A stretch of 64,000 nucleotides of DNA from an uncultured Eubacteriales bacterium. Its GTDB lineage: Bacteria > Bacillota > Clostridia > Oscillospirales > CAG-382. Shown piece by piece: positions 1 to 9,163 of the stretch. How positions within the stretch are numbered: the first letter of the stretch is position 1; each line of letters begins with the position of its first letter. A model generated the notes under the pieces. That model did not search any database, was not told the origin of the DNA, and saw only the letters and a list, made by a program, of their open reading frames with translations. Location: NCBI GenBank assembly GCA_934446675.1, contig CAKSEL010000009.1:60033-124032 (forward strand), read 5' to 3'. The translations under genes were made by a program, and so were the position numbers.

Positions 1-1
1 C

Positions 2-454
2 TGTGCATTAAAATGGTCGGATATAAACTTTGAAACTTCAACCATGACTGTCAACGGCACACAGGCGCGGACAGAAAACGGCATTGAAATTATTTCACCG
101 AAAAGCAAAAGTTCAAAACGAGAAATTCCCATGCCGGATTTGCTTATGAGCAAGCTCAGGGAACTTCCGCAAGCCTGTGAATACGTTTTATCAAAGAATA
201 ATAAGCCTGTCGACATACGCACATACAGACGTTATTTTAAAAAGCTTTTGCAAAAAGCCGATCTGCCGGATATTAAGTATCATGCACTTCGGCACACATT
301 CTCGACCAGAGCGCTGGAAGTCGGAATGGACTATAAAACGCTTTCGGAAATTCTCGGTCATTCTTCTGTCGGCATAACGCTTGATTTATATGCACACTCA
401 TTAAAAGAGCATAAACGCAACGAAATGAATAAACTCGGCAATATTTTTTATTAA
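2..454 (+). CDS. Tyrosine recombinase/phage integrase, C-terminal part
   Basis: The frame is open from base 2, so the gene begins before the window and only about 150 C-terminal residues are seen. The catalytic domain of a tyrosine recombinase is recognisable: HALRHTFSTRA supplies the H-x-x-R pair, GHSSVGITLDLYAH supplies the second His and the Tyr nucleophile, and CALKW near the start fits the region around the first Arg. Such enzymes integrate or excise phages, ICEs or transposons. It lies about 9.2 kb from the serine-recombinase element, on the other strand, so it probably belongs to a different element extending to the left. The first ATG, at 44, lies inside the conserved fold and is not the real start. 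Confidence 0.9.
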   Translation, partial: CALKWSDINFETSTMTVNGTQARTENGIEIISPKSKSSKREIPMPDLLMSKLRELPQACEYVLSKNNKPVDIRTYRRYFKKLLQKADLPDIKYHALRHTFSTRALEVGMDYKTLSEILGHSSVGITLDLYAHSLKEHKRNEMNKLGNIFY

Positions 455-697
455 TAATTATTTGCCGTCAGAATTTTCAGTCAAAACTGCCGCACAAACC
501 TTTATATCAAGGTTCTGCACGCTGTTCGCCCTTAAATATTATGTTTAAGGACAAAATTTCAAACAAGGCTTACAGTATTGCTATTCTTACATGGCTTATT
601 ATGTGTTTTGGAACAAAAAATTATATATCTTGTGAAAGGAGAATGCAGCGAGAGATATTATACAGACAAAAAAAGTTACGAAAATGGAGGAATTACA

Positions 698-1483
698 ATG
701 AAATTGAAAAAAACACTTATTATGGCAGCAATAACGGCAGCCATTTCGGCATTTATTTTAGCAGGTTGTACAAAACAAGTTACGCTTGTGTCTCTGGACA
801 AAGAGACGCTTGAAGTAACACACGGTGAAACATTCGTTCTCAATGCAACAATATTACCAGACGACGCGGAGAATAAATCCGTAACGTGGAATATCGATTC
901 AAGCAATGTGTCTGCCGTAACGAACGAAAACACACTTCAAAAAGAGTTTTCCGCAGCAAGCGTAGGTACAGCAAGAGTAAAGGTTGTTTCTGCAAACGGG
1001 AAATCAGCGTTTTGCGATGTTACGGTTACAGAGAATGAAGAGGATATCGCTGCACGTCAAAAAGCCGAAGAAGAGGAAAAAATAGCTGCCGAGAAAAAAG
1101 CTGAAGAGGAGCGAATTGCGGCAGAGAAAGAAGCGGAAGAAGAAAGACTCAGCTACGAAACAGGCATAACATATGATCAATTAGCGCGCACGCCAGATGA
1201 TTATAAGTGGAAAAAGGTAAAATTCTATGGAAGAGTAATACAGGTTCTTGAAGGAGACGGTGAAACCGACCTGCGCATTGCAACAAAGCCTACAAGTTAC
1301 GGCAGTTATTACGATGATATAATTCTCGTATATTACGATCCGTCCATAACACCTTCCCGCGTATTGGAAGATGATATGGTTACAATATACGGTTTATCAA
1401 GAGGATTACATTCTTATGAATCTCCGCTGGGACTCACAATAACACTTCCGCTGATTTCAGTCAGCAAAATAGAAATCGAATAA
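698..1483 (+). CDS. Secreted lipoprotein with Ig-like (Big_2) domain and coiled coil
   Basis: The 261-residue product starts at ATG 698 behind GGAGG (686-690); an earlier in-frame ATG at 578 would spoil the signal peptide. MKLKKT, a hydrophobic stretch and the lipobox LAGC indicate a lipid-anchored protein. Residues ~25-110 form a bacterial Ig-like domain (VTWNIDSSNVSAV, GTARVKVVSANGK). Next comes a Glu/Lys/Ala-rich coiled coil of about 40 residues (AEEERIAAEKEAEEERL). The C-terminal ~95 residues (YDQLARTPDDYKWKKVKFYG, then RVIQVLEGDGETDLRIATK) resemble an OB-fold-like domain common in Bacillota lipoproteins of unknown role. Function is not known; cell-surface location is well supported. Confidence 0.8.
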   Translation: MKLKKTLIMAAITAAISAFILAGCTKQVTLVSLDKETLEVTHGETFVLNATILPDDAENKSVTWNIDSSNVSAVTNENTLQKEFSAASVGTARVKVVSANGKSAFCDVTVTENEEDIAARQKAEEEEKIAAEKKAEEERIAAEKEAEEERLSYETGITYDQLARTPDDYKWKKVKFYGRVIQVLEGDGETDLRIATKPTSYGSYYDDIILVYYDPSITPSRVLEDDMVTIYGLSRGLHSYESPLGLTITLPLISVSKIEIE

Positions 1484-1532
1484 TTCAACAAAAATTTAAA
1501 ACACAATTAAATACCAAACAGGAGGCATTTTT

Positions 1533-1880
1533 ATGGTTTGTAAAAAATGTGGAATGGAAGCCACTTCCGACGCAGCATTTTGCAATTATTGCGGCTGCAA
1601 ACTCGATCATCCTCAGCAAAGCACGGCACAGCAAGCAGAGTCCAAACAGAAATCAAACATTATGGCTGTTGTAGGTTTTATTTTGGGCTGTGTTTCTCTG
1701 TTAATTAACTTTTGGGGCATAGTCGGAATTGTTGCACTTATTTTTTCCATTGTCGGCATTGTCCAAATTAACAACAGCGGCGAAAAAGGTAAAGGTTTTG
1801 CAATATGCGGAATTATTCTGGGAGTATTGGGTGTAATATGGGGCATGGTTGCACTTATATATTTAAGCTCTTTAGTGTAA
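1533..1880 (+). CDS. Zinc-ribbon membrane protein (DUF4190-like)
   Basis: The 115-residue protein has an N-terminal zinc ribbon (CKKCGMEATSDAAFCNYCG, four Cys in two CxxC pairs). A Gln/Ser-rich linker follows, then two closely spaced hydrophobic segments (about residues 48-77 and 85-113) with the Gly-rich pattern of DUF4190 proteins. It starts at ATG 1533 behind AGGAGG. It is probably a small inner-membrane protein with a cytoplasmic ribbon. Function is unknown. It follows the lipoprotein gene after about 50 bp on the same strand. Confidence 0.75.
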   Translation: MVCKKCGMEATSDAAFCNYCGCKLDHPQQSTAQQAESKQKSNIMAVVGFILGCVSLLINFWGIVGIVALIFSIVGIVQINNSGEKGKGFAICGIILGVLGVIWGMVALIYLSSLV

Positions 1881-1923
1881 AAACAAGCATATGATCGGCA
1901 TAAACTATCTAAGGAGTCAACGT

Positions 1924-2448
1924 ATGTACGACATTTACATAAAAAGCGGCGAAAACATACGCTACATTCTCGGCACAAAAGGCGGCAACACCTTGATTGT
2001 ATTCGGAATAAATCCAAGCACGGCAACGGCGGAAAAGTCAGACAAGACAATTTCAAGGGTAAATACATACTTGAAAAAATACGGTTTTGACAGCTTTAAA
2101 ATGCTGAATATTTACCCTGTAAGAGCAACATACCCGGACGAACTCCCATATACGCTTGATAAAGAAATTCACAAACAAAACCTGACTGAAATACAGTCGG
2201 CAATAAACAACGCTTCCGCTATATTATGCGCTTGGGGCAATCTGATATTCAAAAGACAGTATTTGCCGGAATGTTTCGGCGACATAGCGGAAATAATCGT
2301 CAATTCAAAAATACCGACGTATTGTTTAGGATTGACAAGTTCCGAAAATCCGCGGCATCCGCTGGCAAGAGAAAAAACTCCGGACAGGCTTACTGCCTTT
2401 GACGTTAATGCTTATCTGAAAAAAGTGAAAGGTGATGTGCAAAAATGA
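1924..2448 (+). CDS. DUF1643 domain-containing protein
   Basis: The 174-residue protein starts at ATG 1924 behind AAGGAG. An upstream in-frame ATG at 1891 has no ribosome site. FGINPSTATAEKSDKTISR near the N-terminus and NIYPVRATYPDELP in the middle are typical of DUF1643, a family with a uracil-DNA-glycosylase-like appearance but no established activity. CAWGNLIFKRQ and GLTSSENPRHPLAREK complete the family pattern. Its stop overlaps the next start by four bases (ATGA), so the two are translationally coupled. Confidence 0.8.
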   Translation: MYDIYIKSGENIRYILGTKGGNTLIVFGINPSTATAEKSDKTISRVNTYLKKYGFDSFKMLNIYPVRATYPDELPYTLDKEIHKQNLTEIQSAINNASAILCAWGNLIFKRQYLPECFGDIAEIIVNSKIPTYCLGLTSSENPRHPLAREKTPDRLTAFDVNAYLKKVKGDVQK

Positions 2449-2798
2449 TCTGGTTAATTATAACTATCATTGTTATAATCGGATTGGCTGTTTTATCGGC
2501 ATATTTGAAACTCCCGAAATGTCCGAATTGCAAAAAAAGAAAAAGCAAGGAGACAGACAGGAAAATATCATACGAGGAAAAAATAAAGATAAAAAAAGAA
2601 GAGCAGGTCGCTCATTACAGTAAAAATCAGATTTCATACGGTCAGATACGTTTCGGTCAAAAAAACAATCCTTCCTCCGTTACGGTGCGCAAATATACCG
2701 TGCCCGGCAAAAGAATATATTACGATGTTACATATCATTGCAATAATTGCGGTACGGAATATACAAGAACCGAAACTAAAGATGAAGAATGTACCTGA
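2445..2798 (+). CDS. Small membrane-anchored protein with two CxxC motifs
   Basis: The 117-residue protein starts at ATG 2445, overlapping the DUF1643 stop by four bases. An N-terminal membrane segment (LIITIIVIIGLAVLSAYL) is followed by a CPNC motif, a Lys-rich stretch, and a C-terminal CNNCGTEYTRTE motif. The two Cys pairs probably bind one zinc. No family was recognised. It is the last gene before a strong terminator. Confidence 0.65.
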   Translation: MIWLIITIIVIIGLAVLSAYLKLPKCPNCKKRKSKETDRKISYEEKIKIKKEEQVAHYSKNQISYGQIRFGQKNNPSSVTVRKYTVPGKRIYYDVTYHCNNCGTEYTRTETKDEECT

Positions 2799-2803
2799 TA
2801 TGC

Positions 2804-2831
2804 AAACCACGCTTTAATGCGTGGTTTTTTC
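2804..2831 (+). terminator. Intrinsic terminator
   Basis: The stem AAACCACGC/GCGTGGTTT with a short AT-rich loop is followed by a run of T. It ends the 1533-2798 operon. Confidence 0.85.
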
Positions 2832-2863
2832 TGTAATTACAAACCCTCATACCGCCTATCTTT

Positions 2864-3499
2864 TTAGCCGGCAGTCTTGCGGCGGACAGTACGGGTAATA
2901 TTACAATCCGGTTTCCATTCTATCATTTCGGGGTATTTCTCTTTTCCGACAGTCTTTCCATAACGAACCGACGCAAGATCCGAAACCTTTACCGGATCAT
3001 AGCACACATCGGCAAACGCCGTTAAAAACAGCGCAAATTCCTTATGTACAGCTTTATCATCGAAAATTACTTTATAACGGTTTGCTACGTTTACCGAAAC
3101 ACTCTCTTTTTTAATCAGCGCAGCCTGACTTTCGTCTTTCATCACCGATATATAATTATCCGAATGGGTGCGGAACCTATATACTCCGTCCCGCGTGTCA
3201 AGCACAAGCCCGGACGAAAAAGGTTTACCTGCCGTACTGCCGCAAAGTTCACCGTTTTTATAAAAATAATACTTATTCATTGAATAGTCGGGAACAATAA
3301 CCCGAAACGGCAGCGATACAAGCTTAAGCGCGGTACTTCTTTGTTTAAGGGTGCAAACTGCTTTGCCGTCCTTATCGCACAGTTCGGCTTTTCGCGGCAG
3401 TATGCCAAAAGTATAATTTGCCCTTGCATAAAATTCCTCTCCGTCCGTGCGGTATATGTATCCGCAGGATTTCAGTTTTCGTTCTGCAAAAAATGTCAT
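2864..3499 (-). CDS. Hypothetical protein, LURP-one/tubby-like pattern
   Basis: The 211-residue protein has no signal peptide. Its N-terminal two-thirds alternate beta-strand-like segments with turns (YIYRTDGEEFYARANYTFG, AELCDKDGKAVCTLKQRS, YYFYKNGELCG). This pattern recalls the LURP-one/tubby C-terminal fold, but that is an impression and not a firm assignment. The C-terminus is basic (TRTVRRKTAG). It lies directly after the propeller-like lipoprotein gene, two bases downstream on the same strand, so the two are probably co-transcribed. Confidence 0.55.
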   Translation of the reverse strand: MTFFAERKLKSCGYIYRTDGEEFYARANYTFGILPRKAELCDKDGKAVCTLKQRSTALKLVSLPFRVIVPDYSMNKYYFYKNGELCGSTAGKPFSSGLVLDTRDGVYRFRTHSDNYISVMKDESQAALIKKESVSVNVANRYKVIFDDKAVHKEFALFLTAFADVCYDPVKVSDLASVRYGKTVGKEKYPEMIEWKPDCNITRTVRRKTAG

Positions 3500-3501
3500 T
3501 T

Positions 3502-4757
3502 TTACAATACCTTTCCGACGTTTTCCGGCATCAGCACATTAATGTCTGAAATTTCAGTATTTAATAACGTAATATCCGTATTTTCCCCACCGTCAACAGA
3601 CAGCGTATTGCTGTCGATCCACTCAAATCCGTACAGATCATACGACTCGCATATATCGTCGTTTTCAAGCTGAAGTTCTTCACCGCGGCGCAAAACAGTC
3701 AGCTTATACAAGATTTTCGGCGATGTTTCGGAAAAGCGCTCATAGATATACGCGTCATATCTGCCGTCAGGCGACGTTTCTGACTTTACAATCTTCTCCA
3801 GCTTTTCATTTACATACAAAGTTGAATTTTCCGATATATCATACATTTCGATAAGCTTTCCGTAATCCGAACAGCGGTAAAACAGCTTATCGCCTGCAAT
3901 GTTTATATCTTTTATCTGATGTACGGTCGTAAGCAGCTTGTTTTTCTGCATTGTTCCGGTATCAAGCAAAAACAGCGAACACATCTCCGGGTTTCCCCAA
4001 TCGGAATAACAGCAGTATTTGCCGCTGACATTGAAATCTCCGGATACGATATTTTCAGCGAGAACCCTGACTTTTCCGTTTTTCGTATCGTATACGCACA
4101 GATCCGATTCCGGATATTCTCTATCTTTCATAAAGTATATATTTCTGCCGTCCGATACCGCCTTATCCGAAAACTTTCCGTCTTTCAGAGAAAACAGGCT
4201 GCTGCTTTCCAATGTATAGAAATCAAACATACACATCTCATTCTGAGATTCTTTCGTGCAGTACAGAATACCATTATCATCAGCAAACAAAACGCGTCCG
4301 CACTCAAATTCATATTCATTTACTGAATTATCGGCACAAATAAAGAGTTTATCCTCACAAACCGCCGCAAAGCCGTCGGCAATCGGCGCAAGGTATATGA
4401 CATTATCATCGGGAATGACAACACTCTTCTCTTTGGTGCAAAGATCAAGGCTGCAAACACCCTCGTCCGGCGAGATCCAATACAGAGTTTTGTTTTTAAT
4501 AAACGGATATTCGCAATAGCCGTATGTAAGCCTATCTATATTTTCAAAGGTTTCGCTGCATTTCCAGATCCCGTCCGTCAGATTGAAAAAATATTCGCCG
4601 TCATGAAAAATTGCAAGGTTTCTGTTTGATATATTGCCGTCAAATTTTTCGTTTTCTGCGTTCACGGCAGTATTTTGCGTACAGCCGGAAGAAATAAACA
4701 GCAGTACGGCAATAACAGCCGCTGCGATTAAAGCAACTCCTGAATTTTAGTTTTCAA
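3502..4757 (-). pseudogene. Beta-propeller-like lipoprotein with out-of-frame signal peptide
   Basis: The body of about 390 residues repeats short Tyr/Asp-rich strands (YWISPDEGVCSLDL, FICADNSVNEYEFE, CVYDTKNGKVRVLAE), like the DUF5050/WD40-like propellers of secreted Clostridia proteins. The usual start call would be GTG 4665. Reading on in the same frame to 4746 reveals a lipoprotein signal, AVIAVLLFISSGC, with a lipobox, but no ATG, GTG or TTG begins it. A TTG at 4755-4757, behind GGGGTG, opens with MKTKIQ in a neighbouring frame. One missing base near 4738-4745 would join MKTKIQ to the signal. So the gene is either frameshifted or the base is a consensus error. Confidence 0.6.
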
Positions 4758-4962
4758 TCAAAGCACCCCGTTTATATAACTTTGATAATTTATTTTCATG
4801 CATTTTCATACACCAAAACGATATTATGTAATTTACAGTTTAATTATACACGGCATTTAGATTTATGTCAATGCATTCAAACGTATTAACGCTTAAAAAT
4901 TCATGCATACATAATGATTACGGACAATCACAGACCGCAGCCGCATAACGGATAATAAACGG

Positions 4963-4990
4963 AAAGGTACCTATCACACAGGTACCTTTT
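4963..4990 (-). terminator. Terminator after the ABC exporter operon
   Basis: A perfect 10-bp stem AAAGGTACCT/AGGTACCTTT with a 7-8 base loop lies 26 bases beyond the stop of the ABC gene. T-rich sequence occurs on both sides, so it may work in both directions. The rest of 4758-5015 shows no gene. Confidence 0.7.
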
Positions 4991-5015
4991 TATAAATATA
5001 ATTTCCGCTATAATT

Positions 5016-6674
5016 TTATCCGTCACAGGAATTTCGACAGCCTTTTATCTCAACTCTTCTGCCGCCGAGATTTTCATAAAGGCGATGCGATATTGAAAGC
5101 ACCGTTCGTCCTTTTGAAGCGCGGTGCAGCGCCTCAAGCACGCGGCTTTCGGTTTCGGCGTCAAGATTTGCGGTTATTTCGTCCAAAAGCAGCACCTTTG
5201 GATCTGCCGCTGCGGCACGGGCAACCGACAGCAGCTGCCACTCGCCCTGCGAGAACATTCCTTCGCTGCACACGGTATTGTAACCGTCGGGCAGAGAAAG
5301 CACGGCGTCGTCAATTCCGGCAAGCTTTGCGGCAGTGCGTGCCATTTGCTCCGTAATATTAGGGTCGCAAAGCGTTATCTGATCCAGCACCGTCCCGGGC
5401 ACACGCGAAAAATGCTGTTCCACACAGCCTACACACGCGCGTCTTTCGCTATCCGCAATATCCGAAACATTTACTGAGCCTATTGTGATGTTTCCCTTTT
5501 CGGGCGTATAAAGTCCGAGCAGAAGTTTAAACAAAGTGCTCTTGCCTGCTCCGGTTCTGCCCGTAAGCGTCACCTGCTCTCCCTCTTTTACCGTCATTGA
5601 AAAGTCTTTAAGCACAGGTTTATCAGCGTATCCGAAAGTAACGCCTGAAAATACAACATCTCCGTGTACGGAGTCTCTATGTTCCGGCATGACGGTGCGT
5701 TCGGGCTGTGCGAGAAACGCGTCTATACGCTTAACCCCCGCCATTGCCGACTGAATTGTCTGTATTTCCATACCGAGGCTTTCAATCGGAGAGAAAATAC
5801 GGGATATGTAATTTATAACGGCGACAGATGTTCCGACGGACATTCCGAAAAGCGTAAGGATCTCTGCGTTTCCCGAAGCCGACAGCAGCATGACAATGCC
5901 GACAACGGCAGCGTTGAGCAAAAGAACCACGGGAGAATAAACTGCGTCATAGAAATTTGTTTTTTCAACGGCGGCGTAGCTTTCTCCGATAAGCGTGTCA
6001 TACCTATGCTCCATATAGCTCTCAAGTCCGAGTGCGCGTATTGTGCGTATATTATGCAGCGTTTCGGGTACTTTTCCGGATACTGCGGCGACGGCACGGC
6101 GATTATCGAGCTGAGCCGAAAGCATTTTTTTCTGTACATGGCGCGTAAAAAGCGCAAACAGCGGAAGTACAAACAACAGAATCAGCGCAAGTCCCGTGTT
6201 TTCTACCGCAATGACCGCCAAAATCGAAATTATACGGCACGCGTCCGCAGCCATGCTGATAATGCCGGAGGTAAAAAGCGCCTCAACCGTATCAACATCG
6301 CCCGAAAAGCGTGCGGCGACCTCGCCCGGATTTTGAGAAACAAGCGTATCGGCAGGCAGACGGATAAGCTTTTGCGACATTTCAGACCTCAAAGCGTGCG
6401 TCATTTTCTGACCGAAAAGCACAAGCAGCGTTTCCTGTGCCGAAGAAAAAACACCTTCCAGTACAAGGCTGCCGAAATAAAGCAGCACCGTGGCAAAACT
6501 TAACGGAAGTCCTCCCGTAAGGCGGTCTATCACACGTGCAAGCAGCAGAGGAGGAATAAGCGACGCCACAACAGACGCCGCAACGCAGAGAACCGTTCCG
6601 GCTGTGAGAAACCGGTGTGTACGTATTGCCTCAAGAACTGCCGCAAACACGCCGTTTTTATTGCTGTTCTTCAT
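5016..6674 (-). CDS. ABC exporter half-transporter (consensus-Glu subunit)
   Basis: The 552-residue protein begins at ATG 6674 behind GGAGG, overlapping the previous gene by 17 bases. It has an N-terminal six-helix exporter domain (residues ~15-300) and a nucleotide-binding domain. Visible motifs are Walker A GRTGAGKST, Q-loop CVEQ, Walker B VLLLDEITANLD with the catalytic Glu, and the switch His in SISHRL. The signature is FSQGEWQ instead of LSGGQ, so this subunit carries a degenerate signature. With the next gene it should form a heterodimeric type IV exporter in the cytoplasmic membrane. Substrate cannot be read from sequence; the MarR gene in the operon suggests a drug or other small toxic compound. 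Confidence 0.9.
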   Translation of the reverse strand: MKNSNKNGVFAAVLEAIRTHRFLTAGTVLCVAASVVASLIPPLLLARVIDRLTGGLPLSFATVLLYFGSLVLEGVFSSAQETLLVLFGQKMTHALRSEMSQKLIRLPADTLVSQNPGEVAARFSGDVDTVEALFTSGIISMAADACRIISILAVIAVENTGLALILLFVLPLFALFTRHVQKKMLSAQLDNRRAVAAVSGKVPETLHNIRTIRALGLESYMEHRYDTLIGESYAAVEKTNFYDAVYSPVVLLLNAAVVGIVMLLSASGNAEILTLFGMSVGTSVAVINYISRIFSPIESLGMEIQTIQSAMAGVKRIDAFLAQPERTVMPEHRDSVHGDVVFSGVTFGYADKPVLKDFSMTVKEGEQVTLTGRTGAGKSTLFKLLLGLYTPEKGNITIGSVNVSDIADSERRACVGCVEQHFSRVPGTVLDQITLCDPNITEQMARTAAKLAGIDDAVLSLPDGYNTVCSEGMFSQGEWQLLSVARAAAADPKVLLLDEITANLDAETESRVLEALHRASKGRTVLSISHRLYENLGGRRVEIKGCRNSCDG

Positions 6675-8400
6675 CTTTTGCGCCTCCTGTCTGACTTTCG
6701 TAAAGCCTGCGGTACGACGGTACATTCTTTATAAGCTCGTCATGCGTACCGACCGACGTTTTTCCGTCCTCCATAAATATCACCTTACGCATTTGCGAAA
6801 AGTGGTAGAGCCTGTGTGAAATAAGAAACACGACTTTATCTTTTGCGTATTCTTTGAGATTTTCAAACACTGCGTCCTCGGTTTTACGGTCAAGCGCCGA
6901 AAAAGGATCGTCAAGAATCATAAGCGGCCGCGGATGCGCAAGCGTTCTCGCAAGTGCAAGTCTCTGAGCCTGACCTCCGGAAAGGCGCATACCGCCCGTT
7001 CCTATCACGGTTTCGGCACCGTTCTCCATAGCCGCAACCTCGCCGTCAAGCGCAACTGCTTTAAGATACGGCACAACATCTTTTTTGCTGCCGCAAAGTA
7101 CGTTGTTTTGAACGGTGTCGGCGCTGAGCTCGGGATCATGTCCGAGATAACCGACGGTTTCCGAAATTTCCCTTTGAGAAAGCTCCGAAAGTTCTCTGTC
7201 TCCGAAACGAACCGAGCCGCCGTACGGCGCTTCGCAAAGGAATACGCGCCCGAATGTTGATTTACCGCAGGCAACGGGACCTGTCACTCCGATTATATCA
7301 CCGGGCTGCGCGGTAAGCGAAAGTCCCGAAAAGACCGGTTCCGCACCGTAGGAAAACGAAAGACCGTCAAGCGTTACATCGCAAGGCTGCGGCACATCAA
7401 GCCCTTTAAGCGGCTCCGGAGTTTTCATCAGCGGTTTTATTCTTTTCCACGAAACCTCGGCTTTCTGCACGGAGTTGAACAGCTTTGCAACTTTAGAGGA
7501 TTTGACCGTCAGCTTTGTAAAGCATGAAAGAAATGTCGTAAACGCCGCAATATCCCATGCGCTCCACCCTGTTCCGAGTACGTTTTTTGCGCCGAACCAC
7601 AGGATAAACAAAGTGCCTGCGCCAGATGCCGCAAGATACAGCGGCGGAAGTGCCGACTGCCACACATTTGAACGCACAGCGCTTTTTTCGTAATTATTCA
7701 GGGCGTTTTCATAAAGCTCTGCTCTTGCGTTCTCGCATCCGTATGTACGGTAAGTCACGGCATTTTCCGCGCGGTCAAGAGTAGCGCCGCTCAGTATTCC
7801 GGCAGCTTTTTTATATGCTGCTCCGGCACGCTGCACAGGCTTTTTCATTCGCGCCGCGCAAAAGTAGGATATGGGAGTAAATATCAGACTCAGCAGCGCA
7901 AGACGCCAGTCGTATACAAAAAGCATGACCGCATATCCTGCCAAAGCAACGCCCGTGTCGAAAACCTCGGTGGTGAATTTTCTCATTCCCTCAACGCAGT
8001 CGTCAACGTCGGATATGGCTTTTGTCATAAGCTCTCCCGCGCCCTCATTTTCCAGCGACGCACGGCTCTTGCGCACAAGATTTGCATACAGAATTCCTTT
8101 CATTCTGCGGTTTATATTGTTTGCAAAGCGACGTACATAGAACCGTTTTACAAATCTTGCAGCCTGTACGAAAAGTGTAACGGCAATATATGCAAGCACA
8201 AGAAACGCCATTGCCGCGGCAGTCTCATTTCCTCCGAGAATATCCGCAAGGCACTGTGCAAGCCGTCCCTCAAACCACGGTGCCGCAAGCAAGCCTATAT
8301 TATAAATCAATCCCGAAACGGTGACAAGCGCAAGCGGCAGCCACTCCGCGCCGAAATAGGACAGTATCCTGTCCGGGCAAAAATTTTCATTCTTTTTCAT
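6658..8400 (-). CDS. ABC exporter half-transporter (degenerate Walker B subunit)
   Basis: The 580-residue protein has transmembrane segments in residues ~18-310 and an ATPase domain behind them. Motifs are Walker A GPVACGKST, canonical signature LSGGQAQR, Walker B LMILDDPFSALD and switch His ISHRL. The residue after the Walker B Asp is Asp, not Glu. Together with the partner's odd signature this gives one competent and one degenerate ATP site, as described for heterodimers such as TM287/288 and BmrCD. Its start overlaps the marR gene by 14 bases, with GGGGGAAG as ribosome site. Confidence 0.9.
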   Translation of the reverse strand: MKKNENFCPDRILSYFGAEWLPLALVTVSGLIYNIGLLAAPWFEGRLAQCLADILGGNETAAAMAFLVLAYIAVTLFVQAARFVKRFYVRRFANNINRRMKGILYANLVRKSRASLENEGAGELMTKAISDVDDCVEGMRKFTTEVFDTGVALAGYAVMLFVYDWRLALLSLIFTPISYFCAARMKKPVQRAGAAYKKAAGILSGATLDRAENAVTYRTYGCENARAELYENALNNYEKSAVRSNVWQSALPPLYLAASGAGTLFILWFGAKNVLGTGWSAWDIAAFTTFLSCFTKLTVKSSKVAKLFNSVQKAEVSWKRIKPLMKTPEPLKGLDVPQPCDVTLDGLSFSYGAEPVFSGLSLTAQPGDIIGVTGPVACGKSTFGRVFLCEAPYGGSVRFGDRELSELSQREISETVGYLGHDPELSADTVQNNVLCGSKKDVVPYLKAVALDGEVAAMENGAETVIGTGGMRLSGGQAQRLALARTLAHPRPLMILDDPFSALDRKTEDAVFENLKEYAKDKVVFLISHRLYHFSQMRKVIFMEDGKTSVGTHDELIKNVPSYRRLYESQTGGAKDEEQQ

Positions 8401-8866
8401 GTTTTTTCACTTCCCCCGATCTTCCGGTAAAGTGCGGAAATCCCGCGCGGCTTTCTATTTTTGACGCGGTATACATTCTGTCAAGCAGCGCCGCAAAGGT
8501 TTTTGTCTCGTCGGGCGTCAAAAAGTCCGTCAGGTAGCTGTAAAAATCTCCTTCGATCTCAGCCTTTGTCGATTTCAGCGTTTGCGCCTTTTCGGTAGGA
8601 TAAATAAGCTGGCTGCGCTTATCGTCGGGATCGTCCTTTCGCACAAGAAAGCCTTTTGTCTCAAGATTTTTTGTTCTTCGCGCAATGGCTGCCTTATCCG
8701 CGTGCAGTATCTCCGCAAGCTTTGCCTGAGTACAGCCGGGATTATGCCGCAGCGCGTGAATCAGGTCTATCTCTGCCGTACCTACTCCATCTTCACGCAG
8801 CATGACAAGCACAAGCTTTTCTGCCTCACGTGCGATTTTGGTTATTTTACGTTCCGTAATGTCCAT
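8387..8866 (-). CDS. MarR-family transcriptional regulator
   Basis: The 159-residue protein has the winged-helix core of MarR. PGCTQAKLAEILHADKAAIA is the DNA-reading helix-turn-helix, and GFLVRKDDPDDKRSQLIYPT is the wing with the characteristic DxRS pattern. It starts at ATG 8866 behind GGAGG. As first gene of a three-gene operon with two ABC exporter subunits, and with a perfect palindrome over the promoter, it most likely represses its own operon and is released by a ligand. Confidence 0.92.
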   Translation of the reverse strand: MDITERKITKIAREAEKLVLVMLREDGVGTAEIDLIHALRHNPGCTQAKLAEILHADKAAIARRTKNLETKGFLVRKDDPDDKRSQLIYPTEKAQTLKSTKAEIEGDFYSYLTDFLTPDETKTFAALLDRMYTASKIESRAGFPHFTGRSGEVKKHEKE

Positions 8867-8902
8867 ATATGTTCCTCCGAAGCGTTATACTGTTGTATGT
8901 AC

Positions 8903-8948
8903 ATAGTTGTACCTACAACTATTATAGTAAAAATAAAGCTTTTGTCAA
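8903..8948 (-). promoter_or_regulatory. Promoter and MarR operator of the exporter operon
   Basis: On the minus strand TTGACA (8943-8948) and TATAAT (8921-8926) are separated by 16 bases, a near-ideal vegetative promoter. A perfect inverted repeat ATAGTTGTA-GG-TACAACTAT (8903-8922) starts inside the -10 box and covers the probable transcription start. Its size (20 bp) and place fit a MarR dimer that blocks polymerase. Binding itself is inference. Confidence 0.8.
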
Positions 8949-9163
8949 GAGAATAGTTTTAAGCCTTGCACAAAAAAACACAAAATGTATGCGGCCGATG
9001 CGCACAGCCGTATTTCACTCTCATATACAGACTGAAAACTTTCCGTTCGGCTTAAAATATAAGCAAAGCGCGATATTATCCGAAAGGCATACAAAAATCC
9101 GCTGCGGCAGTCAGATTCGCAGCGGAAACACAAAGAGATACAAAAAACATTGAAAATAACGGT

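Noticed and set aside
1613..2068. Long minus-strand open frame across the DUF4190-like and DUF1643 genes
   Set aside because: It is antisense to two genes with clear domains and ribosome sites, and its composition is not protein-like.
5664..6503. 279-codon plus-strand frame over the ABC transporter gene
   Set aside because: It is antisense to clear ABC transporter motifs, with Arg/Lys/Cys-biased composition.
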